Below, in pieces: positions 52,512 through 60,171 of a stretch of 64,000 nucleotides of DNA (the first letter of the stretch is position 1; each line of letters opens with the position of its first letter). Origin of the DNA: Bacteroidia bacterium (GTDB taxonomy: Bacteria; Bacteroidota; Bacteroidia; B-17B0; Aurantibacillaceae); assembly GCA_016787895.1 (NCBI GenBank), contig JAEUTN010000014.1:186001-250000 (forward strand). Reading direction: 5' to 3'. The notes under the pieces are model-generated. The model was not told the origin of the DNA. It searched no databases and saw only the letters and a program-made list of their open reading frames with translations. A program made the position numbers and the translations under genes.

Positions 52512-55500
52512 TCAGGCCTCAGATGAGCGGGCAAATTCAAGATAAAAGGTGCTGCCCTTGTCTTTTTCCGATTCAAACCAAACTTTTCCCCCAAATCCCT
52601 GCATGATGTTTTTTACCATGGCTAATCCCAAACCTGAACCTTTGGTTTTAGTGGTAAAACTGGGGGTAAAAATGGAGGGTTTTAATTCCTCTGAAATTCC
52701 GCAACCATTATCGCCAATAGTAATTATTAATGTGTTGTCGGTCCACTTGCTGAAGATGGTAATTCGTGGATCGGCTTGCCCCTCAAGCGCTTCCAAAGCA
52801 TTACTCAAAATATTGTTGAACACCCGCATGCATTGTTCTTTATCGCCTTTGCAAAGCCGGTTTATTTCCGAAACCTGAAAGTCGATTTTAAGTCGGGGTT
52901 GTTTGTTATACAACTGAACAGCGTTTTGAAGAATTTCAAGTGGCGCAATGTCCTGCAATTGCATGCCGGGTAGTTTGGCAAAATTGCTGAATTCGGTAGC
53001 GATGTTTGCCAGAGAATCGATTTGTTCAATGATGCCCGCGCTGGCTTGTTCGAACTTCAGCTTAAAATCTTCAGGACTGGTTTTGTTGAGGTGCTGAAGG
53101 TATTGAAGATTCAATTTCATTGGCGTCAGAGGATTTTTGATCTCATGTGCCACCTGTTTTGCCATCTCCCTCCAGGCACTCTCCCGCTCACTTTGTGCAA
53201 GCAGGCTTGCGCTTTCTTCCAGTTTCAACAGCATCTGGTTGTATTCGCTTACCAGCTTACCAATCTCATCGTTGCTCTGCCATTGTATGTTTTCGTTGCG
53301 TTTGCCCAAACTGATTCTTGCGATTTGTTGTTTGATGATGCGCAGGGGTTGGGTGATGTAACCCGAAAGCACCAGTCCTGAACCAAGGCTTAGCATAAAC
53401 AACACCAAGTATACATTGATGAGGGCTGAAATTATGCCTGAAAGTTCACGGAGCAGACTGCTTTGTTTTGCAAAATAAGGCAGGTTGATAAACCCCTGGA
53501 GTTGTTTGGCCTCATCATAAATGGGTGTGTAATGCGAGAGGTATTTTAAATTCCCTGCCGTTTCGGTGACGTTGCCGGAATACGCCCGGTTGTTTTTGAT
53601 GCCATAATACGGACTGGGATTCACCAGGTCGGCACTCAGACCCAAAGCATACAACTTGGGTTGACTGGTATTCACCAGACGCCCCCGGGCATCAAACAAA
53701 CTGAGATCGCTGTTGAATACCCTCGCGTATTCATTTATTCGCTGATTCACCAATTCACGTTGAGAGCCATCGAATAAATTTTGCGGTGTAAATTGATTCA
53801 GCAGTTCATTCACGATGGTGCTGCTTTTTTGGCTCAGATCTCTTCTGTTATCGTTTTCAAATTGTTTTGAAACCAGCTGACCGGAGGTGATGCCAACGGC
53901 TGTCATAGCAAACAACAAAAGGGCAATGATACTGCCCTGAATACGCTGGGTAAGGGTTGCAGGCATCCTTTTTTCCAAAAAGAAAAGCCGGTAAACATAA
54001 AACAATACAAAACCCACCAAAGAAAAAATCAGAAAAAAGTAAGAATTGTAAGTGAAGCGTTCGGTGTTGGTTTTTACCTTTTCACTAATCAACACCTTGG
54101 TGTTTTCTTCGGGATCAAATGTGTACTGTTTAAACGCGCTGTTTTCGTTTTCGAGCTGTTTTGCTTCCGGCGAAAAATGAGGATAATTAAATTCTCCGTA
54201 ATGGTTCACCAGGCGATCGCCGCGGTACACCGCATAACTTAAATGGCCGAGTTTTTCCTGCTTTTGCTGAGAGGCGTCGAGCAACAAATCGGGGAAACTG
54301 CCTTGTTCACCTAGTTCTTTGGCTTCTAAGGCAACAAACAAGGTGTTGTCATCCAGTTCTACCCTTGCCAGGTAACGGGTTCCGTTTTTATATGCTCTCA
54401 CAAAAAACAAACCTTCCGTAACAGTTGTGTCGCTGTGGTAATACACCTGATCTTCAAAATAACCCTGGTTCCAGAAAAGTGGATTGGCTGGCTCCAGCAA
54501 AGGGGAGCAGGTTTTGTCGAACAAATAAAATTCGGTGGTGTAGCGGTCGAAATAGGCGTTAAAATAATTTTGTTTCAGCAATTGAGGGATTTCAAGTTTT
54601 GTGTTGGGAAGCAAAAACATAAGGTTCTTCAGGCGCTGATCATTTCTCATCCTTTCGGGTAAACCCTTGTATTCATTCTCCAGTGCCGGATCCTGACGCT
54701 CACTTAATTGAAAGGAGATCAGCCTCATTTCGGACTGCTGGTTTTTTTCGAGGTACTTATTAAAAAAGTAGGACGCTGAAACCGAACACATCAGCACAAA
54801 CACTATCATGGTATACGAAAAATTATCCACTCCTGTGGCTCTGAGCACTAAAAACGTTAAAGCCGGCAAAAGCATCCAAAAACTCTCCAAACTGCTGTGT
54901 TGTGCGCTTATAAAAAAATGAACAACACAAACCAATACACAAACAATACCATACACAGCTTTTTCATAAGCGCCTCCCTGGGAATTGATTCTGAGTAAGC
55001 CCAACAAAGCCAGCATCAATGACAGTCCGAACAGGCCAATCACACCCACACCCAGGAAGGCAAGCGGTTTCATGTTAAACACCGAAAGAAAATCGAAACT
55101 GAGCGTGGAGTTTTGAACCAAACTCGAAATGCCTTCACTGAACTGAAGCAGGGACAATTCCATCAGTATAAAAAACAAGGCATTAAAAAACAGGAGGGTT
55201 TTTTTTGAGCCCGGAGTTAGCGTAAATCGATAAAGGTAAACCGCTATCACCAACAGGAAAACAGCGTTCAACAAAAGATCACCCAGGTACGTGCTCAAAA
55301 ACGCCGAAGCATTTCCAAACTCCCTCACGTCGTACAACATGCTCTGATACAAAAATGCAGGCCATTTAAACACGCTTATACCTACCCGTGCCAGTATCAG
55401 AACCGGAAGTAACCACAGAAGTTCAGACCGGTTTTGTGCATTTTGTTTTCGTCGCAACACAAATATGAGCAAGAGGCCCAATCCAATAAAAAACAGCAGG

Positions 55501-56108
55501 GTACAGTATTCAATAACCTTTGGATTGGAAAAATGCTCTTCCTGGGTTTTGAATGAAAACAGAATTTCGTTATTGAGTTTTACCGGATAAGCGCCAATGG
55601 TATCCAAAGAAAAACTCAGGTTTTTGTTCAAACCCGTCCATGGTAAAAAATCATTTTTCAGGTAATTGTTCTGAATCTGGTATTCCGGTTTAAGGAGACT
55701 GAGTGAGATATCGCAGAGCTCGCCCTTCTTTTTTTTGCTGTAAATACAATACCCACGGTTCAGCTTTAGCATTCCCTGCTCCTTACTGAAGGCCTTATAA
55801 CCGGGTTCGGGATTTAGCCGGGAATTGTTCCAAAACACCAGCGAATCGTTTGAAAACCGGTAAAGCGCAATTTGTTCCTTTTCAAAAAAATCCACCAGGG
55901 CCTCGGTATGCCCCTTTGGCAAAAGAGAATCCATTGCCAGCAAAGAGGTGTTGAGGCGCTGCCATTTTTTTTCAATGGCCATTCCGGCATTTTGCGCCAA
56001 ATCCTCCGGCGATTGCAGCAACCTTTGATAGAGCCACTGCGGCAACAGCACGAACAGGAATCCGGTGAATAACAAAAAAACAGGGTTTAGAGCCTTGCGC
56101 CTCATCAT
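52512..56108 (-). CDS. Very large membrane sensor histidine kinase (NtrY-like)
   Basis: The 1198-residue protein begins MRRKALNPVFLLFTGFLFVLL; an upstream TTG is not needed. The first half has an N-terminal anchor, a periplasmic region and about ten further membrane spans (about 180-460), then a second extracytoplasmic domain (about 470-640). Spans near 650 and 870 flank another sensor region. HAMP follows, then the phosphoacceptor in MAKQVAHEIKNPLTPMKLNL (His near 989) and the ATPase (EALEGQADP, IGDNGCGIS, KTKGSGLGLAMVKNIMQGFGG). The HEIKNPLTP box with its L-rich follow-up is the NtrY type. No response regulator is adjacent, so its partner is elsewhere. Confidence 0.87.
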   Translation of the reverse strand: MMRRKALNPVFLLFTGFLFVLLPQWLYQRLLQSPEDLAQNAGMAIEKKWQRLNTSLLAMDSLLPKGHTEALVDFFEKEQIALYRFSNDSLVFWNNSRLNPEPGYKAFSKEQGMLKLNRGYCIYSKKKKGELCDISLSLLKPEYQIQNNYLKNDFLPWTGLNKNLSFSLDTIGAYPVKLNNEILFSFKTQEEHFSNPKVIEYCTLLFFIGLGLLLIFVLRRKQNAQNRSELLWLLPVLILARVGISVFKWPAFLYQSMLYDVREFGNASAFLSTYLGDLLLNAVFLLVIAVYLYRFTLTPGSKKTLLFFNALFFILMELSLLQFSEGISSLVQNSTLSFDFLSVFNMKPLAFLGVGVIGLFGLSLMLALLGLLRINSQGGAYEKAVYGIVCVLVCVVHFFISAQHSSLESFWMLLPALTFLVLRATGVDNFSYTMIVFVLMCSVSASYFFNKYLEKNQQSEMRLISFQLSERQDPALENEYKGLPERMRNDQRLKNLMFLLPNTKLEIPQLLKQNYFNAYFDRYTTEFYLFDKTCSPLLEPANPLFWNQGYFEDQVYYHSDTTVTEGLFFVRAYKNGTRYLARVELDDNTLFVALEAKELGEQGSFPDLLLDASQQKQEKLGHLSYAVYRGDRLVNHYGEFNYPHFSPEAKQLENENSAFKQYTFDPEENTKVLISEKVKTNTERFTYNSYFFLIFSLVGFVLFYVYRLFFLEKRMPATLTQRIQGSIIALLLFAMTAVGITSGQLVSKQFENDNRRDLSQKSSTIVNELLNQFTPQNLFDGSQRELVNQRINEYARVFNSDLSLFDARGRLVNTSQPKLYALGLSADLVNPSPYYGIKNNRAYSGNVTETAGNLKYLSHYTPIYDEAKQLQGFINLPYFAKQSSLLRELSGIISALINVYLVLFMLSLGSGLVLSGYITQPLRIIKQQIARISLGKRNENIQWQSNDEIGKLVSEYNQMLLKLEESASLLAQSERESAWREMAKQVAHEIKNPLTPMKLNLQYLQHLNKTSPEDFKLKFEQASAGIIEQIDSLANIATEFSNFAKLPGMQLQDIAPLEILQNAVQLYNKQPRLKIDFQVSEINRLCKGDKEQCMRVFNNILSNALEALEGQADPRITIFSKWTDNTLIITIGDNGCGISEELKPSIFTPSFTTKTKGSGLGLAMVKNIMQGFGGKVWFESEKDKGSTFYLEFARSSEA

Positions 56109-56208
56109 CTGCAAAATAACTATAAAACCTGTTCAGCACACAAAAAAATTAAGAAACTCGCTGTTCCTATTTGTTTTAATATTTGTATTTTGCGGGGAAT
56201 TTTTAATT

Positions 56209-58929
56209 ATGGCACAAGCACCCAAATCCGCACAAAAAAGCCTTAAAGCACCGACTTTTCCACCACTCAGTCAAACCTTTAAGTACTTCACTTTTCTGAA
56301 CCAGAAAATCGCCATGATCCTGGTGGGACTTGTTGGTTTTGTTTTTTACATCACTTCCATTAATGGAGAATACGCGCTGGACGACGGTATCATTATCCAC
56401 CAAAACGATCACGTGATCAAAGGCGTGAGGGGCATCAAGGACATTATGACCAAAGACGCCTACGAAAGTTTTTACCGCCGTATGTGTGCAACCGACCAAT
56501 TGGCCGGTGGTCGTTACCGTCCACTCTCAGTAGTGAGTTTTGCCATTGAACAACAGTTTATGGGTCCTTACCGCACCGGGCTGTACATGAAGGTGGAGGA
56601 TTCCAACAAAAACGGCGTGTTGGATAAGGACATGGTGAATTACATTTCGCCATGCGGCCGTCCTGAAACCAATTACGAATACAATGAATTTAAGGACACC
56701 AACGGCGACGGCATGGCTCAACCCAACGAATGTTATGCCTGCTGGGATACCAACCAAAATTTTAAGAACGATTGGGAAGAGGACTTAAACGTTGACGGTA
56801 TTTTTAATGAGGTAGACTGCCAGGTGTATATGGCAAAGGTGCGTCACTTTAACAACATCTGGACCTACGCCCTTGGCTGTATGTTTTTGTACCTGGTATT
56901 TGCCCGTTATTTTTTCAGAACCAACCAGGACCTCGCCTTTCTTGCGGCCATCCTGTTCACCATGCATCCCATTCACTCAGAGGCCATCGCGAATGTAAAA
57001 AGCCGCGATGAGATTTTCTCTTTGATTTTTGTTTCACTCACCTTCCTCTATTCCTTTAAGTTTTTGGAAACAAAACGTAACTGGGATTTGGTATGGGCCT
57101 CGCTGATGTTTTTGCTGGCTTTGCTTTCAAAGGAATACGCCATCATGCTGCTAATTCTTGTGCCTCTGGCGGTGTATACCTTCACCGAGAACGATGTGTA
57201 TGAAAACATTGTGAATACGACCTTGTTCAAGAAAGTGATAGCTGTTTTGGTCACCGGTATTATCATGGCTTTTGTTCACAAAGGCCTGGTAAATCCTTTG
57301 TTGGGTGACGACAACAAAATGATGACCCGTGGACTCAGCGGTTTATTGTGGCTTGGTATGATTTACCTGGCCTTTAAATGGATTGACAACCCAAAGAACA
57401 GTGCCGGACTTAAAAAATTCGCTTACACCCAGGAGGTGAAAACCATTTTGTTTATAGCGGTATTGTTTGTGGCCTCTGCGGCGTTTATGCTGTTTATTAA
57501 ATATTCTTTCGATATCAAGGTCCCTCAGCCGCCGAAACCTTCCAAAGCCTATTGGTTTTTTCCTTTCGCTTACGTGGTGGTATTGCTTATGTTTTCAAGC
57601 AAATCCCTTAAGGAAAATAAATTCAGCGCTTTAATGGGCTGGGCCGGATTTATCATGTTGTTTTACTTAGGCATGCGTTTGGTAGCGGTGAAACTTAAGC
57701 CCGGTGTGCCCGATACAGAGATTCTGAACAATCCGTATTTGCTGGCGAATGAGCAAGAGCGCTTTTGCACCAAAACCTATGTTTTAATGAAATACCTGAT
57801 TCTACAGGTTTTCCCTCATCCGCTTTCTTCCGATTATTCTTATAACACCATTCAATACCGTCATTTCACCAGTTGGGATTTTATTGTTTCTCTCATCCTG
57901 CATCTGAGCATGTTGTTTGGAGGAATTTATCTGGCCCTGAAACGACACGTGATTGGTTTCGCCATTGTTATGTACATACTCTTCGCTTTGCTGATTGGTA
58001 ACGTATTAATGGACGTGGGCGCCACCATGGGTGAACGTTTGATCTTCCACTCCAACATCGGATTCTGCATCGCGGCAGCTTACCTTATATTAAAAGGTTT
58101 TGAGAGATTGTCGTCCATTACCTTGAACGTTAGAAAAACAGCGTTGTGGACCATCATGCTGGTAATTACCTTTTTATTCGGCTTTAAAGCCTGGGAACGC
58201 AGCTGGGACTGGAAAAACGACGTGACGCTGTTTTTGAAAGACGTAAAAACCATGCCGCACTCGGTGCTTGTGCTGGGTAATGCTGGTGCCCGTTGGGTGG
58301 ATTTGGCCGACACCAAGGAAGTGACCGGTGTTCAGGTAGTAGGACAGGATTCGACCCGCTTTAATGATTACAACGGTACTTTGGTTATTACAGATGAGGA
58401 GTGGAAAAAAAGCGGACTCAAAACCAAACGTGAAGTGGCTCTTTTCAAGGGTATTAGTTTCCTGACCCACGCCATCGAACTGCACCCTCGCTACGTGAAT
58501 GGCTATTTGAATCTGGGTTTAGCCAATTTTAAGCTGAAAAAAGATTTTGACGCGCTTTACTATTGGAAAAACGCTGAGAAATTGTACCCAAACAACCCTT
58601 ACTTGCGCAACTACTATCAGGTATACGCCAACGATTTGAAACAGCGCGGTGGAATGGCTTTCAACAGAGGACGGATGGACTCAGCGGCCATTGCTTATAA
58701 CCTTTGGACCATACTAACCCCTCAGGATTACGAGGCCTGGTACAATTTAGGCGGAGCTTATTTTAACCAGCGTAAATTTGCGCTCGCGAAAAAGAGCTGG
58801 GAGCGTTGTTTGCAAATCAATCCAAACTATGCTGAGGTGAAAAAGGTGTTACCGATGATTACCCCTCAAATGTTAGGCATAGAGCCGCAAACCACAATTG
58901 TACCGCAAGCGCAGAACATTCAACGCTGA
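56209..58929 (+). CDS. TMTC-like membrane glycosyltransferase with TPRs and a Ca-loop insert
   Basis: The 906-residue protein starts at the ATG at 56209 (MAQAPKSAQ); the frame runs further upstream but into the divergent kinase gene. After the first membrane span come YALDDGIIIHQNDHVIKG and RYRPLSVVSFAIEQQF, typical of the TMTC/ArnT-like polytopic fold, then about ten spans with FTMHPIHSEAIANVKSRDE. An insert near residues 127-203 carries DSNKNGVLDKD, DTNGDGMAQPNE and DLNVDGIFNEVD, like calcium-binding loops, and several Cys. The C-terminal third has TPR units (YVNGYLNLGLANFKLKKDF; YEAWYNLGGAYFNQRKFAL). The transferred sugar and target are unknown. Confidence 0.75.
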   Translation: MAQAPKSAQKSLKAPTFPPLSQTFKYFTFLNQKIAMILVGLVGFVFYITSINGEYALDDGIIIHQNDHVIKGVRGIKDIMTKDAYESFYRRMCATDQLAGGRYRPLSVVSFAIEQQFMGPYRTGLYMKVEDSNKNGVLDKDMVNYISPCGRPETNYEYNEFKDTNGDGMAQPNECYACWDTNQNFKNDWEEDLNVDGIFNEVDCQVYMAKVRHFNNIWTYALGCMFLYLVFARYFFRTNQDLAFLAAILFTMHPIHSEAIANVKSRDEIFSLIFVSLTFLYSFKFLETKRNWDLVWASLMFLLALLSKEYAIMLLILVPLAVYTFTENDVYENIVNTTLFKKVIAVLVTGIIMAFVHKGLVNPLLGDDNKMMTRGLSGLLWLGMIYLAFKWIDNPKNSAGLKKFAYTQEVKTILFIAVLFVASAAFMLFIKYSFDIKVPQPPKPSKAYWFFPFAYVVVLLMFSSKSLKENKFSALMGWAGFIMLFYLGMRLVAVKLKPGVPDTEILNNPYLLANEQERFCTKTYVLMKYLILQVFPHPLSSDYSYNTIQYRHFTSWDFIVSLILHLSMLFGGIYLALKRHVIGFAIVMYILFALLIGNVLMDVGATMGERLIFHSNIGFCIAAAYLILKGFERLSSITLNVRKTALWTIMLVITFLFGFKAWERSWDWKNDVTLFLKDVKTMPHSVLVLGNAGARWVDLADTKEVTGVQVVGQDSTRFNDYNGTLVITDEEWKKSGLKTKREVALFKGISFLTHAIELHPRYVNGYLNLGLANFKLKKDFDALYYWKNAEKLYPNNPYLRNYYQVYANDLKQRGGMAFNRGRMDSAAIAYNLWTILTPQDYEAWYNLGGAYFNQRKFALAKKSWERCLQINPNYAEVKKVLPMITPQMLGIEPQTTIVPQAQNIQR

Positions 58930-59336
58930 TGCGCCCGGTTTTTCTGATACTCTTAGTTCTCTTTTATAAAGAACTTGGCGCTCAGAAAATCTGCTGTTTT
59001 GATACCATTGGACGTCAAAGCCAATCGCCCAACATCTATTCAAAACAATTGAATGGCGACAGCCTGAGCACGGCCTTTTGTATAGTTATTAAACAAGAGG
59101 TGAAATCACACAAACACCTTAAACACAGCGAACAGGTGGTGGTGCTGGAGGGCGAAGGGCAGATGAAACTAGGCAATGAGGAATTCCGAATCAAAGCTGG
59201 GGATTTGGTATTTATTCCCTGCAACACCTACCACTCGGTGAAAAGTACCGGAATAGTTCCCCTAAAAGTGTTGAGTATTCAGTCGCCGGAGTTCGATGGC
59301 AGTGACAGGGTACCGGAAACAAATAGCTACAAATAA
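58929..59336 (+). CDS. Secreted cupin-domain protein
   Basis: The 135-residue protein has a hydrophobic leader (FLILLVLFYKELGA) and one cupin barrel: KSHKHLKHSEQVVVLEGEG, then GDLVFIPCNTYHSVKSTG supplying the His/Glu metal ligands. It starts at an ATG sharing a base with the TGA of the TMTC-like gene (TGATG), so the two are coupled. Its substrate is not clear; single cupins may be enzymes or binding proteins. It would act in the periplasm or at the surface. Confidence 0.8.
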   Translation: MRPVFLILLVLFYKELGAQKICCFDTIGRQSQSPNIYSKQLNGDSLSTAFCIVIKQEVKSHKHLKHSEQVVVLEGEGQMKLGNEEFRIKAGDLVFIPCNTYHSVKSTGIVPLKVLSIQSPEFDGSDRVPETNSYK

Positions 59337-59337
59337 T

Positions 59338-59368
59338 TTTGCAGCAGCCTGAAAAAGGTGTATCTTTG
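59338..59368 (+). promoter_or_regulatory. Consensus promoter for tRNA-Leu
   Basis: TTTG (59338-59341), a 19-base spacer and TATCTTTG (59361-59368) fit the Bacteroidota consensus exactly. The tRNA begins 12 bases later. It starts 2 bases after the cupin stop codon. Confidence 0.75.
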
Positions 59369-59380
59369 GCCCTCCTGATT

Positions 59381-59462
59381 GCGGATGTGGCGTAATTGGC
59401 AGCCGCACCAGACTTAGGATCTGGCGCCGCAAGGCGTGGGGGTTCGAGTCCCTTCATCCGCA
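59381..59462 (+). tRNA. tRNA-Leu (anticodon UAG)
   Basis: The acceptor stem is GCGGATG/CATCCGC with discriminator A. The anticodon stem CCAGA/TCTGG encloses the loop CTTAGGA with anticodon TAG. The long variable arm (CGCCGCAAGGCG) marks a class II tRNA, and the T arm is GGGGGTTCGAGTCCCTT. The CCA end is not encoded. The 3' part is duplicated at 59793-59870 and, as 17 bases, at 59949-59965. A terminator follows directly. Confidence 0.95.
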
Positions 59463-59470
59463 CAGAAAAG

Positions 59471-59498
59471 AGCCCGGTTTTTCTCCGGGCTTTTTTTT
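59471..59498 (+). terminator. Terminator after tRNA-Leu
   Basis: AGCCCGG, loop TTTTTCT, CCGGGCT followed by eight T. The start of the GIY-YIG gene is 3 bases past the last T, so that gene needs its own promoter or read-through. Confidence 0.85.
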
Positions 59499-59500
59499 CA

Positions 59501-59788
59501 ATGGCCTATTTATATTTACTCTATTCGCGAAAATTGCAACGTTTTTACACAGGAAGTTGTAAAGACTTTAATTCCAGATTTCAAGAACACAAAAAGTCAA
59601 TGCATCCAACAAGTTTCACTAGTAAAGCAGATGATTGGGAGGAATTTTTAGTTGTTTCCGATCTACAATATAAGCAGGCCAGAAATATGGAATCGCACAT
59701 TAAAAAAATGAATAGTGCAAAATATATCGCTAATCTTAGGAGATTTCCAGAAATAATTGAAAAACTAAAAGCACGATATAACTATTGA
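59501..59788 (+). CDS. Small GIY-YIG nuclease-like protein between tRNA-Leu 3'-end copies
   Basis: The start is the ATG at 59501 (MAYLYLLYS); the longer frame runs through the tRNA and is rejected. The 95-residue protein has AYLYLLYSRKLQRFYTGS for the GIY and YIG strands (YLY and FYTG), the conserved Arg in SRFQEHKKS, and a catalytic Glu candidate in ESHIKKMNSAKY. Single-domain proteins of this kind (UvrC/YhbQ-like) are common in Bacteroidota. Copies of the tRNA 3' end lie on both sides of it, and its base composition (many A/T) differs from the neighbouring genes. It might be a resident gene or an insertion; see the findings. Confidence 0.8.
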   Translation: MAYLYLLYSRKLQRFYTGSCKDFNSRFQEHKKSMHPTSFTSKADDWEEFLVVSDLQYKQARNMESHIKKMNSAKYIANLRRFPEIIEKLKARYNY

Positions 59789-59792
59789 TTTG

Positions 59793-59870
59793 GCCGCACC
59801 AGCCCCGAAAGCCTTCGGGGTAGGATCTGGCGCCGCAAGGCGTGGGGGTTCGAGTCCCTTCATCCGCACA
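59793..59870 (+). pseudogene. Partial tRNA-Leu copy with a palindrome in the anticodon region
   Basis: Bases 59793-59802 (GCCGCACCAG) match tRNA positions 59402-59411, and 59821-59870 match 59415-59464 over 50 bases without a difference. In between, three bases of the tRNA are replaced by an 18-base palindrome, CCCCGAAAGCCTTCGGGG (59803-59820). The 5' acceptor strand and D-arm start are missing, so no tRNA can be made. Confidence 0.9.
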
Positions 59871-59877
59871 TTAAATT

Positions 59878-59907
59878 AAACCCGTTGCAAGACGGGTTTT
59901 TTTATTT
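59878..59907 (+). terminator. Terminator after the partial tRNA copy
   Basis: AAACCCGT, loop TGCAAG, ACGGGTTT followed by seven T. It has a different sequence from the terminator behind the real tRNA and would end GIY-YIG transcripts. Confidence 0.8.
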
Positions 59908-59948
59908 TAGGGAAGGGACGAGAAGTATATCCCGAGCTTGCCGAGGGA

Positions 59949-60013
59949 AGTCCCTTCATCCGCACCCATGAAGTAGAAAAAGCCCTTTCGGAAGATTCCG
60001 GAGGGGCTTTTTC
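59949..60013 (+). repeat. Third copy of the tRNA-Leu 3' end, followed by a long hairpin
   Basis: AGTCCCTTCATCCGCAC at 59949-59965 is identical to tRNA positions 59447-59463. It is preceded by CCCGAGCTTGCCGAGGGA (59929-59946), a short inverted repeat. After it lies a long stem, GAAAAAGCCCTTTCGGAA with TTCCGGAGGGGCTTTTTC (59976-59993/59996-60013), which works as a terminator on either strand. Confidence 0.8.
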
Positions 60014-60024
60014 ACTTTATGGGT

Positions 60025-60103
60025 CCTGAAGCGAACGACCGAAGAGAGTTCTGCTTCAGGGTGGGTCCTGAAGCGTTTTGCGAAGCAAATCTGCTTAAGG
60101 ACC
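60025..60103. repeat. Two tandem hairpins of the CCTGAAGC/GCTTnAGG family
   Basis: Hairpin 1 (60025-60060) pairs CCTGAAGC with GCTTCAGG and AAC with GTT. Hairpin 2 (60064-60103) pairs GGTCCTgAAGC with GCTTaAGGACC and TTTTGC with GCAAA. The arms are the same as at 12007-12043 but the inner stems differ. The surrounding 60014-60121 shows no gene. Confidence 0.75.
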
Positions 60104-60121
60104 TAACAACACTCTTTGCAG

Positions 60122-60156
60122 AAAAAGCCCTTCGGACTTTACCTTAGGGCTTTTTA
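60122..60156 (-). terminator. Terminator after the small membrane protein gene
   Basis: AAAAAGCCC (60122-60130) and GGGCTTTTT (60147-60155) form the stem around a 16-base loop. On the minus strand the T-run follows the stop at 60172 by about 16 bases; it also reads as a terminator on the plus strand. Confidence 0.7.
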
Positions 60157-60171
60157 AATTTATATACTCTA

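Noticed and set aside
56065..56208. 48-codon N-terminal extension of the TMTC-like gene with a signal-like stretch
   Set aside because: It overlaps the start of the divergent kinase gene and its promoter space; the ATG at 56209 gives the expected N-terminus. The hydrophobic stretch is tempting but lies in the AT-rich promoter region.
59396..59500. Longer start for the GIY-YIG gene
   Set aside because: The extension would be the translation of tRNA-Leu and its terminator.
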